A stretch of 29,731 nt of DNA, taken from contig JADJPR010000013.1 in NCBI GenBank assembly GCA_016713135.1, forward strand, positions 1-29,731, read 5' to 3'. The notes beneath the pieces were generated by a model, which was not told where the DNA came from, did no database searches, and worked only from the letters and a program-made list of their open reading frames with translations. This DNA comes from Rhodanobacteraceae bacterium (GTDB taxonomy: Bacteria; Pseudomonadota; Gammaproteobacteria; Xanthomonadales; SZUA-5). Positions within the stretch are counted from its first letter, which is position 1, and each line of letters starts with the position of its first letter. Of this stretch, positions 1 to 9,200 are shown piece by piece. Both the position numbers and the translations under genes were made by a program.

Positions 1-348
1 CCGTCTGCAACCACCCCATCAGGTCGCGGGATCGCTTGATTCACCACCCTCAGCGTCCCGCGTCAATTCCAGGCTTCGTCGTTATTCAGGACCACTCGCC
101 ACCCAATGAAACCGAATCCAGTTCGTCATCCTACGGACCACAAGTTCGCCTCCGGTTGCTCCCCACCCCGCCTCGCAACGGATGCAGTTACCTTCAGCTA
201 CGAGGCCGTGGCTGACCTCGACGGGGACTTCCACCCCGCTAGTGATGCGCCCTCACGGGCGCACTGAATCGCTGCGCGATACACCGCCCTACGCTCGTGC
301 CCGGGCGACAGATGTTCGCGGCTGAAGCCGCTCCCACCGGCACTGGGC
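1..348. other. Left-edge intergenic segment, no convincing gene
   Basis: No frame gives a recognisable protein. A plus-strand frame is open from the left edge to a TGA ending near base 213, but its translation is Ser/Pro/Arg-rich with no domain I know. The segment holds a perfect 7-bp hairpin at 246-263 (TGCGCCC, loop TCAC, GGGCGCA) and a REP-like unit at 315-335. It could be the 3' flank of a mobile or dispersed element, but I cannot name one. The TonB receptor gene ends at 349, reading toward this segment, so any of these hairpins could act at its transcript end. Confidence 0.5.
315..335 (+). repeat. REP-like palindromic unit
   Basis: The unit reads GTTCGCGGCTGAAGCCGCTC and folds with GCGGC at 318-322 against GCCGC at 327-331, followed by TCCCAC. 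A nearly identical sequence in reverse orientation lies at 11840-11858, and a variant (GCGGGC-AGA-GCCCGC then TCCCAC) lies at 11884-11898. Such units are common extragenic elements in Xanthomonadales and Pseudomonas. This one lies just past the stop of the TonB receptor gene and may stabilise or end its transcript. Confidence 0.6.
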
Positions 349-2775
349 TCAGAACCTTGCGCTGAACTCCAGGCCCCACTGGCGCGGTGGGGTGATGGTG
401 CCGACGGGGGTGCCGAGGACGCTGACGCCCTGGCCGCCGATGCTGCGCACGTACTGTTTGTCGAAGAGGTTGTTGGCGTACAACGCGGCGCCGTAGCGGT
501 GGTCGGGGGAGGTCCAGCCCAGGCGCAGGTTGGTGATGTTCTGCGAGGGGCCGACCTGGAAGTCGCCGTAGCTGCCGCAGCTGCCCTGGAACTGGGAGTC
601 CGCGTTGCAGCGCACTTCGCTGCGGTAGGCGTGCTGCAGGTTGAGTTCCATGCTGCCTCGGCTCGGCAGTTCCCAGGCGTAGTTGGCGCCGGCGGCGAAG
701 GACCACTTGGGCTCGCCGGTGGGCTGGCCGGAGAGGTCCACGCCGCTGCCGGTGGCGGCGCCGTCCTCGAACTCGGAATCGATGTACGCGCCGGCGAGGT
801 TCAGCGTCAGGTTCTGAGTGGCCTTCCACATCCACTCGACATCGACGCCGTTGGCGGTCTGGTCGGTGCTTTGAACCAGATACTGCGGGATGCCGCCTGG
901 AGTGGTCACCGGCACCAGCTGCAGCGACTGGCGGTCGGAATAGTCGTAGCGGAACAACGAGGCGTTCAGGACCATCTTGAGCTCGGGGAAGCTCGCCTTG
1001 ACGCCCATCTCGTAGTTGCGCACTTCCTCGGGGGCGTATTCGGAGTCGATCTGGACGCCGTCGAAGCCGCCGGCCTTGTAGCCCTTGCTGGCGGAGACGA
1101 AGCCCATGACGTCGTCGCTGAAGTGGTAATCCAGCACCAGGCGCGGGCTGGTGTCGCTGGAGTCGGTGTCGCGTTTGACGCGCACGCCGACGGCATTGCC
1201 GAACACGATGTTGTTGCGCAGCACGAACAGCAACTGCGGCGGGATCTGGCTGAGCAGGCCCATGCCGTTGATGTCGAAGAAGGCTCGGTCCAGGCCCGGC
1301 GACAGGCGCAGCGGGTTGAACCAGGCGAAGGACTTGTCGTCACGCGTGTAGCGCAGGCCGGCGGTCAGGTTGACGCGGTCGGTCAGGTGCCAGATCACGT
1401 CGCCGAAGACCGCCATCGACTTCGAGGTCATCTCGTTGTCGACGCGCTCGCTGTAATCGTGGCCGAGCAGGCGGTAGGGGAAACCGGCCGAGCCGAAAGC
1501 GAAGTCGACGCAGGCCAGCGGGCCGCCGCAGGGGTTGCGGATGCCCTGGTTGAACAGCAGCGTGTCGATGGTGCTGGTGGAGCTGTTGACGATGTTCGAC
1601 TGCTCGCCTTCCTCGCGGTAGTAGCTCGCGCCGGCGACCCAGTCGATGCGGTCGTTGGCGCCGGCGAACTTGAACTCCTGGTACAGCGTGCGGCCGGACT
1701 GGGTGACGCCGCTGTCCAGGCGCACGGTCGGATCGTTGGTGCCGTCCTGATCCTCGAAGTGCTCGAGGTCGGACTCGGAGAAGGCGGTGGTGGAGGTGAA
1801 GGTTGCCCAGTCGAGCGAGCCGATGAACTGCAGGGTGCCGCCGTCGTAGCCCTTGGTCTGGCGCCCGCCGAACACGTCCTGGTAGATCGGCACGTCGCGC
1901 GGGTCCTGGTAACTGGCCGGGTTGGGCGGGAACGGGGCGCGCTGGGTGGTGTTGCTGAGGAAGGGCAGCACGCCGATCTGCAGGCGCTGCGGTTCCTTCA
2001 GGCGCTCGTGGTCGAAGGAGAGCTGCATCTCCCAGGTGTCGCTCAGCATGCCGCCGATGGCGATACGCGCGCCTTCCTGGCGGTCCAGCGCGTACTGGCG
2101 GCCAGTGCCGGCGTCCTCGGCCCAGCCGTCGCTGCGATTGGTCAGCGCGCTGACGCGCACGCCAAAGGTTTCACCCAGCGGCATGTTGAGCAGGCCGTCG
2201 AAATAGCGCTGGCCGTCATTGCCGATGCGCCCGCGCGCGGTCGCCTCGAAATCATTGGTCGGCGCATTGGTCACGATGGAAATGGCGCCGGCCGCGGTGT
2301 TGCGCCCGAACAGGGTGCCCTGTGGACCCTTCAGCACCTCGATGCGCTGCACGTCGTTGAGCGCCAGCAGCGAGCCGCCGCCATTGGTCTGGTAGACACC
2401 GTTGACGTAGACACCGACCGCGCGGTCGATGCCCATGCTGAAGCCTTCGGTGCTGATGCCGCGGATCGAGAAGCCCGGCTGGGTCTTGTCGAAGGCGTCC
2501 ACCGACAGGCCCGGCACGTAGCGCGCGATTTCGGAGAGGTCGGTGGCGACCAGATTCTCGACCTGTTTCTCGGTAACCACGGACACCGCGATCGGCACGT
2601 CCTGCACTTCCTGCGAACGGCTCTGCGCGGTCACCGTGACCGCTTCCATCTCGGTGCTCTCGGCGGCATCGGGCGCCGCTTCGGCCTCGTCCTGCGCCAG
2701 CAGCGTCGTGGGCGCGGCCGCGAGGGCCAGCAGCAGCGCGCTGACGAGCGCGCGACGATTGCAGATCAAGGTCAT
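349..2775 (-). CDS. TonB-dependent outer membrane receptor
   Basis: An outer membrane active transporter of about 808 residues, powered by TonB-ExbBD. The start at 2775 is chosen because an AGGGGGGAC ribosome-binding site lies just upstream and because the product then begins with a classical signal peptide (MTLICNRRALVSALLLALA... cut after AQ). A TonB box-like stretch (MEAVTVTAQ) follows, then the plug domain with the typical signatures IARYVPGLSV, FSIRGIS, VYVNGVYQT, RIEVLKGPQGTLFGRN and AAGAISIVT. The rest is a beta-barrel with alternating aromatic strands, ending in Phe (WGLEFSARF) as expected for BAM-assembled barrels. The substrate cannot be read from the sequence: this plug type is shared by receptors for iron chelates, vitamins and carbohydrates. 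No fur-like gene, sigma/anti-sigma pair or catabolic enzyme sits beside it. It appears monocistronic. Confidence 0.93.
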   Translation of the reverse strand: MTLICNRRALVSALLLALAAAPTTLLAQDEAEAAPDAAESTEMEAVTVTAQSRSQEVQDVPIAVSVVTEKQVENLVATDLSEIARYVPGLSVDAFDKTQPGFSIRGISTEGFSMGIDRAVGVYVNGVYQTNGGGSLLALNDVQRIEVLKGPQGTLFGRNTAAGAISIVTNAPTNDFEATARGRIGNDGQRYFDGLLNMPLGETFGVRVSALTNRSDGWAEDAGTGRQYALDRQEGARIAIGGMLSDTWEMQLSFDHERLKEPQRLQIGVLPFLSNTTQRAPFPPNPASYQDPRDVPIYQDVFGGRQTKGYDGGTLQFIGSLDWATFTSTTAFSESDLEHFEDQDGTNDPTVRLDSGVTQSGRTLYQEFKFAGANDRIDWVAGASYYREEGEQSNIVNSSTSTIDTLLFNQGIRNPCGGPLACVDFAFGSAGFPYRLLGHDYSERVDNEMTSKSMAVFGDVIWHLTDRVNLTAGLRYTRDDKSFAWFNPLRLSPGLDRAFFDINGMGLLSQIPPQLLFVLRNNIVFGNAVGVRVKRDTDSSDTSPRLVLDYHFSDDVMGFVSASKGYKAGGFDGVQIDSEYAPEEVRNYEMGVKASFPELKMVLNASLFRYDYSDRQSLQLVPVTTPGGIPQYLVQSTDQTANGVDVEWMWKATQNLTLNLAGAYIDSEFEDGAATGSGVDLSGQPTGEPKWSFAAGANYAWELPSRGSMELNLQHAYRSEVRCNADSQFQGSCGSYGDFQVGPSQNITNLRLGWTSPDHRYGAALYANNLFDKQYVRSIGGQGVSVLGTPVGTITPPRQWGLEFSARF

Positions 2776-2827
2776 GGTGTCCCCCCTGGGAGCGCTAGGC
2801 TCATGCGGCGATGAGCAAATGGTGGTC

Positions 2828-2869
2828 ATTCGCCGAAGCGAATCTCATTCACGGAATCTAGAGATTCGC
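2828..2869. promoter_or_regulatory. Nested inverted repeats upstream of the TonB receptor gene
   Basis: In the 125-bp gap between the UPF0149 stop and the receptor start there are two perfect palindromes: ATTCGC-CGAA-GCGAAT at 2828-2843 and GAATCT-AG-AGATTC at 2854-2867. They share sequence so that GCGAATCT (2838-2845) also pairs with AGATTCGC (2862-2869). Alternative pairings of this kind suit either an operator or an RNA switch/terminator in the receptor leader. No poly-T follows, and the sequence does not resemble a Fur box. Function is inferred only from position. Confidence 0.4.
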
Positions 2870-2900
2870 CGCGACCCGCGCCACAGGCCGGAAGCCGCCT

Positions 2901-3524
2901 TCAGTGCAAGGTCGCGCCGGCCGGCGCGCTCGCCTCCGGCGGATGCTCCTGCCAGTACTGGCGCACATCGGTCAGCAGGCTGGCCATCTGCGCGACGACC
3001 AGATCGCGCTCGCGCTCGGACAGCGGCGGCTGGTCGGGATCGCGCAGCTCGGAGAACACGCCGTCGTCGACGCCAAGGGCGATCACCGGCGCGAGCAGGT
3101 CGAGCAAGGTGCGGTCTTCCTGCATCCGCTGCTCCCAGATCTCGGCGTTGAGGTCCACGCCCAGGCTGAAGCCCTCGCACCAGCCGCCCGAATCGATGCT
3201 GCGCTCCTCGCCGGACTCGTGCTCGGCGAAGATCGGGTCGTAGCTGTTGATGTCGAGGCCGCGGGCGATGCTGGCCTTGAGCCGCAGCAGCAAATCGAGC
3301 AGCCGCTGCAGGCGCGGCGACGGGGCACCAAGCGGCTCACCGCCGAGGATCACCGGCAGCCAGTGCTCGGGACCGACCGGCTGCGGCCCGACCACCAGCG
3401 CCGTCAGCAGGCCCTGCGCGCCGTCCAGGCGCAGGCCCTCATCGGCGCCGAGCGATTCCAGCAGGCGATCGATCTCCTCGAAGTCCTGCTCGTCCAGCAA
3501 CAGCGCGGGCTCGATCCCCTTCAC
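2901..3524 (-). CDS. UPF0149 (YecA/YgfB-like) family protein
   Basis: About 207 residues. The N-terminal segment (LLDEQDFEEIDRLLES, then LDGAQGLLTALVVGP and the LPVILGG block) matches the UPF0149 pattern, an all-helical family that includes E. coli YgfB and YecA. The C-terminus is short and lacks the SEC-C zinc motif found in YecA, so it is closer to the plain UPF0149 form. The start is GTG at 3524, which overlaps the stop of the exonuclease gene in a GTGA, implying translational coupling. The first residues (KGIEPALLLDEQ) suit this start. No enzymatic residues are evident. The molecular role in this organism is unknown. Confidence 0.8.
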   Translation of the reverse strand: MKGIEPALLLDEQDFEEIDRLLESLGADEGLRLDGAQGLLTALVVGPQPVGPEHWLPVILGGEPLGAPSPRLQRLLDLLLRLKASIARGLDINSYDPIFAEHESGEERSIDSGGWCEGFSLGVDLNAEIWEQRMQEDRTLLDLLAPVIALGVDDGVFSELRDPDQPPLSERERDLVVAQMASLLTDVRQYWQEHPPEASAPAGATLH

Positions 3525-4289
3525 GACGCCAGTTCCACCCACACCGGGGCATGATCCGAAGGCCGTTCCCAGCGGCGCGGCTCGCGGTCGATTCCGGCCG
3601 CGGTGGCGCGCGTGCGCAGGGCTTCGGAGATCAGCACCAGGTCGATGCGCAGGCCGAGATTGCGGCGGAAGGCTGCCTGGCGGTAATCCCACCACGAAAA
3701 ATGGCCGGCATCCGGCTGGAACAGGCGGAAGCTGTCGTGCAGGCCGAGCGCCAGCAGCGATTTGAGCGCCTCGCGCTCCGGGGTGGAACACAGGATCTGC
3801 TCGTGCCAGGCGGCCGGATCGTGCACATCGCGGTCATCCGGCGTGATGTTGAAATCGCCCAGGACCACCAGTTTCGGGTGCTGGGCGATCTCGCCCGCCA
3901 GCCATTCGCGCAGCGCGGCCAGCCAGGCCAGTTTGTACTCGAATTTCTCGCTGCCGACTTCCTGGCCGTTGACCACGTACAGGTCGACCACGCGGACATC
4001 GCCCACGGTGGCCGCCAGCACGCGCCGCTGCGGGTCGTCGAAACCGGGAATGTCGCGCACCGGATCGACCGCCTCGGCGCGCGTCAGCAGCGCGACCCCG
4101 TTGTAGGTCTTCTGTCCGCTGACCAGTGCCCGGTAGCCGGCGCGCTCGATCTCCGCATGCGGGAAATCCTCGTCGACCAGTTTGATCTCCTGCAGCGCGA
4201 GCACATCCGGCTGCGCCAGCAGCGAGCCATTCGGTGAGATGCGGCAGGCGCACCTTGAGCGAGTTGACGTTCCACGAGGCGATCTTCAT
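3521..4289 (-). CDS. xth: Exodeoxyribonuclease III (AP endonuclease), one frameshift
   Basis: A DNA repair nuclease of the exonuclease III/EEP superfamily, acting on abasic sites and 3' ends. The N-terminus MKIASWNVNSLKVRLPHL is canonical. The catalytic series follows: LALQEIK (metal-binding Glu), YNGVALL, VVLGDFNITPDDRDVHD, FSWWDYR, LRIDLVLIS and the terminal SDHAPVWVEL with the catalytic Asp-His. The first 25-26 codons from the ATG at 4289 are in one frame and the rest in another. Removing one G from the GG near 4216-4217 restores a normal EWLAAAQPDVLALQEIK sequence. Because every other motif is intact and the gene is housekeeping, the lesion is probably a sequence error rather than true decay. 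Restored length is about 255 residues, normal for Xth. The end overlaps the UPF0149 start. Confidence 0.88.
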
Positions 4290-4309
4290 GCGCCGATCAT
4301 AACCACCTG

Positions 4310-4499
4310 TTCAACGCGGAGACGCGGAGGACGCGGAGAAACGCAGAGGGAAGCGGCTCATGCTGGTCTCCGCGCCTTGGCGACTGCTTCGCTGATGCGG
4401 CCCCGGACCGCAGCCTGAACAAGGCGTAGCCGCAGAGATCACAGAGGAGAGCATTCCTTGCTCCTCTCCGCGCTCTCCGCGTCTCCGCGTTGAGGTGGT
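4310..4499. repeat. Purine-rich hairpin repeat, locus 1 (degenerate pair)
   Basis: The left arm at 4310-4350 carries CAACGCGGAGACGCGGAGGA followed by more GCGGAGA/CGCAGAG units. The right arm, near 4461-4492, is its inverse (CTCTCCGCGCTCTCCGCGTC, then TCCGCGTTGA). Between them is about 110 bp of unrelated sequence, with another partial unit near 4430-4448. This fills the 236-bp gap between the dehydrogenase stop and the xth start, and is the same family as the hairpins at 6011-6198 and 27865-28168. Confidence 0.75.
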
Positions 4500-4525
4500 T
4501 CCGGTAGTGCCGCGAGCGAGCGCGC

Positions 4526-5938
4526 TCAGCGCGTGAGGAACTTGATCACGGCGTCGGCCAGCCGCTTGTACGGCGGCTTCAGCAGCGAGAACGAGGACCA
4601 GCGCGCCTGGTAGAACACCGGCTTCTGCTTGGAGAAGGTCAGGAAGCCGTGGTGGCCGTGGTAGTGGCCGATACCGCTGGGTCCGATGCCGCCGAAAGGC
4701 AGCGCCGCCTGGGCGATGTGCAGCACGCAGTCGTTGATGGTCACGCCGCCGGCGATGGTGCGTTCCAGCACCTGCTCGACGCGGCTGCCGTCCAGGTCGA
4801 AGTGGTACAGCGCGAGCGGGCGGTCGTGCGCGTTGACATAGGCGATCGCCTCGTCGAGGTGCTTGTACGGCAGGATCGGCAGGATCGGCCCGAAGATCTC
4901 CTCGCGCATCAGGCGCGTTCCGGCGGGCGCGCCGAGCACCAGCGTCGGTGCCAGCACGCGGGTGGCTGGGTCCAGCGCTTCCTGCGCCGGATTCATGCGC
5001 AGAACCTTGGCGCCCTGCGCCTCGGCCTCTTCGAGCAGGCCGGTCAGGCGCGCGTACTGGCGATCGTTGACGATGCTGGTGTAGTCCGGCGTCTGCGCCA
5101 GCGAGGGATAGCGCGAGCGCACCTCGCCCTCGAAGGCGGCGACCAGTTCGTCCACCTTCGATTCGTGGCACAGCACATAGTCCGGCGCGATGCAGGTCTG
5201 GCCGGCATTCAGGAACTTGCCGGCTGCCAGGCGCGAGGCCGCGGTGGCGATCGGATAGTCCGGCGCGATGATCGCGGGCGACTTGCCGCCGAGTTCCAGC
5301 GTCACCGGCGTCAGATTCTTCGCCGCCGCCTGCATCACGATGCGTCCGACCTGGGTGGAACCGGTGAAGAACAGATGGTCGAAGGGCAATGCGGAGAACT
5401 CCGCCGCCACCTCCGGCCCGCCCAGCACCACGGCGACGCGCTCTTCTGGGAACACGTCCGCGAGCATCGCCTTCAGCAGGTCCGAGGTCCTCGGCGTCAG
5501 TTCCGACGGCTTCAGCATCGCGTGGTTGCCCGCAGCGAGTGCCGCCGCCAGCGGCATCAGCGCCAGGTTCACCGGGTAGTTCCACGGCGAAATGATCCCG
5601 ACCACGCCGACTGGCTGGTAGCGGATCTGCGCGCTGGCCGGCAGGAAGGTCCAGTCCGGCAGCACCCGGCGCGGCTTCATCCAGCGCTTGAGATGCGACA
5701 CCGCGTGGTCGATGTCGTGCAGCACCGTCATCACGTCGCTGAGCAGCGTCTCGTGGCGCGAGCGGCGACCAAAGTCCGCCGCGATCGCCGCGACAATGTC
5801 CTCCGAGCGCTTCTTCACCGCGGCGCGCAACCGTTTCAGGTCGTCGATGCGCTGTGCATAGTCCGGCACCCGCCGCGCATGCGCCAGGCGCTGGCGCTGC
5901 AGCAACGGAGTCAGCAAGTCGGGAGTCGCGCCGTCCAT
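4526..5938 (-). CDS. Coniferyl aldehyde dehydrogenase-type ALDH
   Basis: An NAD(P)-dependent aldehyde dehydrogenase of 470 residues, the usual length for the short class-3-like/coniferyl aldehyde group, which lacks a long N-terminal extension. The start at 5938 has a GAGG eight bases upstream. Visible are the cofactor motif SPWNYP (Asn120), KPSELTP, FTGST (191-195), the general-base Glu215 in LELGGKSP, the catalytic Cys249 in NAGQTCIAPDYVL, EEIFGPILP, and the C-terminal PFGGIGPSGIGHYHG. The C-terminal run FLTFSKQKPVF and the basic tail resemble CalB-like and fatty aldehyde dehydrogenases that lie near membranes. The physiological substrate (lignin-derived or lipid aldehyde) cannot be decided. 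It is flanked on both sides by hairpin repeats and has no operon partner. Confidence 0.88.
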   Translation of the reverse strand: MDGATPDLLTPLLQRQRLAHARRVPDYAQRIDDLKRLRAAVKKRSEDIVAAIAADFGRRSRHETLLSDVMTVLHDIDHAVSHLKRWMKPRRVLPDWTFLPASAQIRYQPVGVVGIISPWNYPVNLALMPLAAALAAGNHAMLKPSELTPRTSDLLKAMLADVFPEERVAVVLGGPEVAAEFSALPFDHLFFTGSTQVGRIVMQAAAKNLTPVTLELGGKSPAIIAPDYPIATAASRLAAGKFLNAGQTCIAPDYVLCHESKVDELVAAFEGEVRSRYPSLAQTPDYTSIVNDRQYARLTGLLEEAEAQGAKVLRMNPAQEALDPATRVLAPTLVLGAPAGTRLMREEIFGPILPILPYKHLDEAIAYVNAHDRPLALYHFDLDGSRVEQVLERTIAGGVTINDCVLHIAQAALPFGGIGPSGIGHYHGHHGFLTFSKQKPVFYQARWSSFSLLKPPYKRLADAVIKFLTR

Positions 5939-6010
5939 GTTCGGTGCCTCGTGCTGGCGATGGCCGAGTATAGGCCGCCAGGCGCTAGGGGCATCGCTCG
6001 GCCGGGGCCG

Positions 6011-6104
6011 TTGAACGCGGAGACGCGGAGGGCGCGGAGAAAAGCAGCAAGAAACCAGTGCTCTTCTCTGCGTTTCTCTGCGTCCTCTGCGTCTCCGCGT
6101 TGAA
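6011..6104. repeat. Purine-rich hairpin repeat, locus 2, first unit
   Basis: A roughly 94-bp imperfect palindrome. The left arm at 6011-6046 begins TTGAACGCGGAGACGCGGAG. The right arm at 6059-6104 is built of CTCTGCGT/CTCCGCGT units and ends GTCTCCGCGTTGAA. AACGCGGAGACGC pairs perfectly with GCGTCTCCGCGTT at the outer ends, and the loop is about 12 nt. It sits between the Calx-beta gene stop and the dehydrogenase start. Confidence 0.8.
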
Positions 6105-6107
6105 TTG

Positions 6108-6198
6108 TTGCCGAGACGCGGAGGGCGCGGAGAAAAGCACCAAAGAATCAATGCTCTTCTCTGCGTTCCTCTGCGTCCTCCGCGTCTCCGCGTTGAAC
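6108..6198. repeat. Purine-rich hairpin repeat, locus 2, second unit
   Basis: A second copy directly after the first, with left arm GCCGAGACGCGGAGGGCGCG at about 6110 and right arm CTCCGCGTCTCCGCGTTGAA ending at 6197. Arms of the two copies are near-identical (GGAGGGCGCGGAGAAAAGCA in both left arms, TGCTCTTCTCTGCGTT in both right arms) while loop bases differ. This pattern indicates duplication with selection or gene conversion on the stems. Open frames across such repeats (FLCVLCVSALN-type translations) are artefacts. Confidence 0.8.
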
Positions 6199-6216
6199 AA
6201 CTCCCCCGACCGCCGC

Positions 6217-9200
6217 TCAGCGGCGGCGCGCGATGCCGGCCATGCCGAGGGTGAGCACGAGCAGCGCGAGCAGGCCGAGCGTGCGCGGGTCGAGGGTCGG
6301 AACCGGAGCCGGTTGGTCGTCGCCGAGGATGGTGCCGACGGCGGTGGCGTCGCTGATCGTTGCGCCCTGGGCGCCCGAAAGCGTCAGGCTGAAGGTCTCG
6401 TTGGGCTCGAGGATGTCGTCGGCGACCACCAGCACGGTGACCGTCGCGCTGATCGCGCCAGCCGGAATGGTGGCGGTCCCGGCAGCGGCGCCGTAGTCGT
6501 TCGGCGTGCCGGCGGAACCGTTGCTGGTCTGGTAGTTCACCGTGATCGGCGCGGCCGACGGATTGCTGCTGCTGATGGTGAACGCGAAGGGCGTGGTGCC
6601 GCCGCCATTGCCCTCGGGCAGGGTCAGGTCATTGATCGACAGCGTCGCGGCGTCGTCGTTGACGATGGTCCCGGTCGCGCTGGCAGTGGCGATGGTCGCG
6701 CCGCTGGGGCTGCTCAACACCATCGTGAAGCTCTCATCCGGCTCGACCAGGTTGTCGCTGACGATGCTGACCGGCACCAGCTGGGTGGACTGGCTGCCGC
6801 TGAAGGTCAGGGTGCCGCTGGCGCTGGCGAAGTCCGCCGGGGCGCCGGCACTGCCGGCGGCCGTGGCGTACTGCACCGTGACCGGATCCTTGACCGTGGC
6901 GGAGAGACTGACGCTGAAGTTCAGCGTCGTGCTGCCGCCGGTGCCCTCGACCACGCTGGCGCCGCTGATGCTGAAACTGGCGGCGTCGTCGTTGACGATC
7001 AGGCCGTTGGCGCTGGCGGTGCCGAGGCTCACGCCTGCGGGCGCGTTCAGGCTGCTCAAATTGACTGCGAAACTCTGGTCAGGCTCGACCTCGGTGTCGC
7101 CGACAACACTGACGTTCAGGCTCTGCGTGGTGACCGAATCGGCAAAGGTCAGCGTGCCGCTCGCAGCCTGGTAGTCGGCATCGGCCAGGGTGGCACTGCC
7201 GTCGGCGGTGGCATAACTCACCTGCACCTGGCCCTGGACCGGCGCCGACAGCGTGGCGGTGAAGCTGCGCGGCGTGGTTCCGGTGTTGCCTTCGGGGCCG
7301 CTGCTCCCGGCGATGCTCAGGGTGGCGCTGTCATCGTTGTTGATGGTGGCGGTGCCGCTGGCGATCACCGTCGGCAGGCCATCCGGCACGGCACTCACGA
7401 GGTTGAGGACGAAGGTCTCGTTGGCCTCGACCAGCAGTTCCCCGATGACGCTCACGTTGACCGTCTGGGTGGTCTGCAGCGGCGCAAAGTCCAGTGCCAG
7501 CGCGGGGACCGCGGTGTAGTCGCCCGGTGCCTGCGCAGTGCCGTCCGCAGTGGACACCTGGTAGGCGAGCGGGAAGGACGACGGGTGGCTGAGGCTGACG
7601 GTGAAGGTGGCGGTGGTGGTCCCGCTGTTGCCCTCGGACACGCTGAGGTTGCCGATCGATGGTGTGGGCACCGCGTCGTCATCGAGGATGCTGCCCGCAC
7701 CCTGCGCATCGGTCAGCGTGCCACCCGTGGCGGTCAGGTCGACGACGAAGCCCTCGTCGTTTTCGTCGATGTTGTCGCGCGTGACCGGAACGCTGATGAT
7801 CTGGGTCAGTGCGCCGCCGTTGTTGAAGGTCAGCGTGCCGGAAGTCGCGGTGAAATCCGTGCCGGAGGTCGCGCTGCCCGAGGCGGTCGCATGGCTGACC
7901 GTCACCGGCGCACCCACCGGCGGCTGCGCCGACAGGGTGACCGTGAATACGGCGTTGGTGCTGCCGGCGCCGGTGCCCTCGGTGACGCTGGCATCGTTGA
8001 TGCTGATGTTGACCGCCACGTCGTCGTTGACGATGGTGCCGATGCCGGTTGCCAGCACCGGCGGCGGCAGTCCCTCGATGATCGCGGACGATGGCGCCAC
8101 GCGCACCTCGAAGGTCTCGTCGGGCTCGACCGTGGTATCGCCATTCACGCTCACGGATACCGTCTGCGTGGTCGCCAGCGGGGCGAAGATGACTGGCGTT
8201 CCTGGCGGCGGCAGGGCGGTGTAATCGCTGCCCGCGGTGGCGCTGACGTCCTGGGTGTAGACCGTGAACTCGCGCGAGGTGGCCGCCGGAACACTGAGGC
8301 TGACGGTGAAGTTGAAATTGGTGCTGCCGGCATTGCCTTCGTTCTGGGTGACGCTGGTGATCGCCACGGTGGCGGTGTCGTCGTCCTCGATGGTGCCGGT
8401 GCCCTGACCGATGTAGAGCGCCGCGTTGGCGCTCGGATTGCTGAGGACCAATTGCAGCGTTTCGTCGGCCTCGTCGATGTTGTCGCGCGTCACCGGCACC
8501 TGCACCATTTGCAGCAGCGGCTGCCCGTTGGCAAAAGTGAAACTGCCCATCTGGCCGGTGTAGTCGCTGCCGTCCGTTGCGCTGCCGGCGGCGGTGGCGA
8601 AATCGACCGTCACCGGGGTTTCGGGCGCGGCTTCGGCGCTGATGCTGACGCTGAACTGCAGGAAGCTGCTGCCCGCGCCGGTACCCTCGACCACGCTGGC
8701 CGAGCTGACCGAGATCGCCGACAGCGCATCATCGTTGTTGAGCGTGACGGTGGCCTGGCCGGTGGCGATGTTGCCGCCGGCGGCGCCCGACAGGGTCACC
8801 AGGAAGGTCTCGTTCGGCTCGTGATAGTCATCGGCGGCGACGTTGACACTGAGGGTCTGGGTGGTGTCGCCGGGAGCGAAGTTGAGGGTGCCGCTGGCAG
8901 CGGTGTAGTCGCCATTCGCGATGGTCGCGCTGCCGTTGGCGGTTGCGTAATCGACCGTGACGCCACCGGCGGGCGCGGGCGCCGACAGGCTCACCGTCAG
9001 GGTGGCCTACGGTGGTGCCGCCGCCACTGCCTTCGAACAGGGTCAGGTTGGCGATACTGATGTCCGGTGGCGCCAGCATGTCGTCGTCGACAATGGTGCC
9101 GACCGCTCCGGCGCCCGAGATGTCGCACTCGAAGGGCTCGCCATAGGCGCTCACCACGAACTGCTCATCGCCTTCAATGTCGGTGTCGCGCACGATCGGG

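Noticed and set aside
1..264. Possible integron attC site or group II intron 3' end
   Set aside because: No attC core sites (RYYYAAC/GTTRRRY) and no domain V-like hairpin could be identified.
499..2814. A 771-codon open frame on the plus strand opposite the TonB receptor
   Set aside because: It is an antisense shadow produced by high GC; the minus-strand product has a signal peptide, plug motifs and a terminal Phe, while the plus translation is Ala/Val/Gly/His-rich without motifs.
5985..6200. Short frames translating as FLCVLCVSALN or RRTQRNAEKS
   Set aside because: They come entirely from the hairpin repeats, which are often miscalled as hypothetical proteins.
6210..6226. Intrinsic terminator over the Calx-beta stop codon
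   Set aside because: The stem is perfect (CCGCCGC-TCA-GCGGCGG) but no T-run follows, and it largely encodes the terminal arginines.
6058..9060. A 1000-codon open frame on the plus strand opposite the Calx-beta gene
   Set aside because: It is antisense to clear Calx-beta repeats, begins inside a hairpin repeat and is a low-complexity Arg/Gly/Asp-rich translation.
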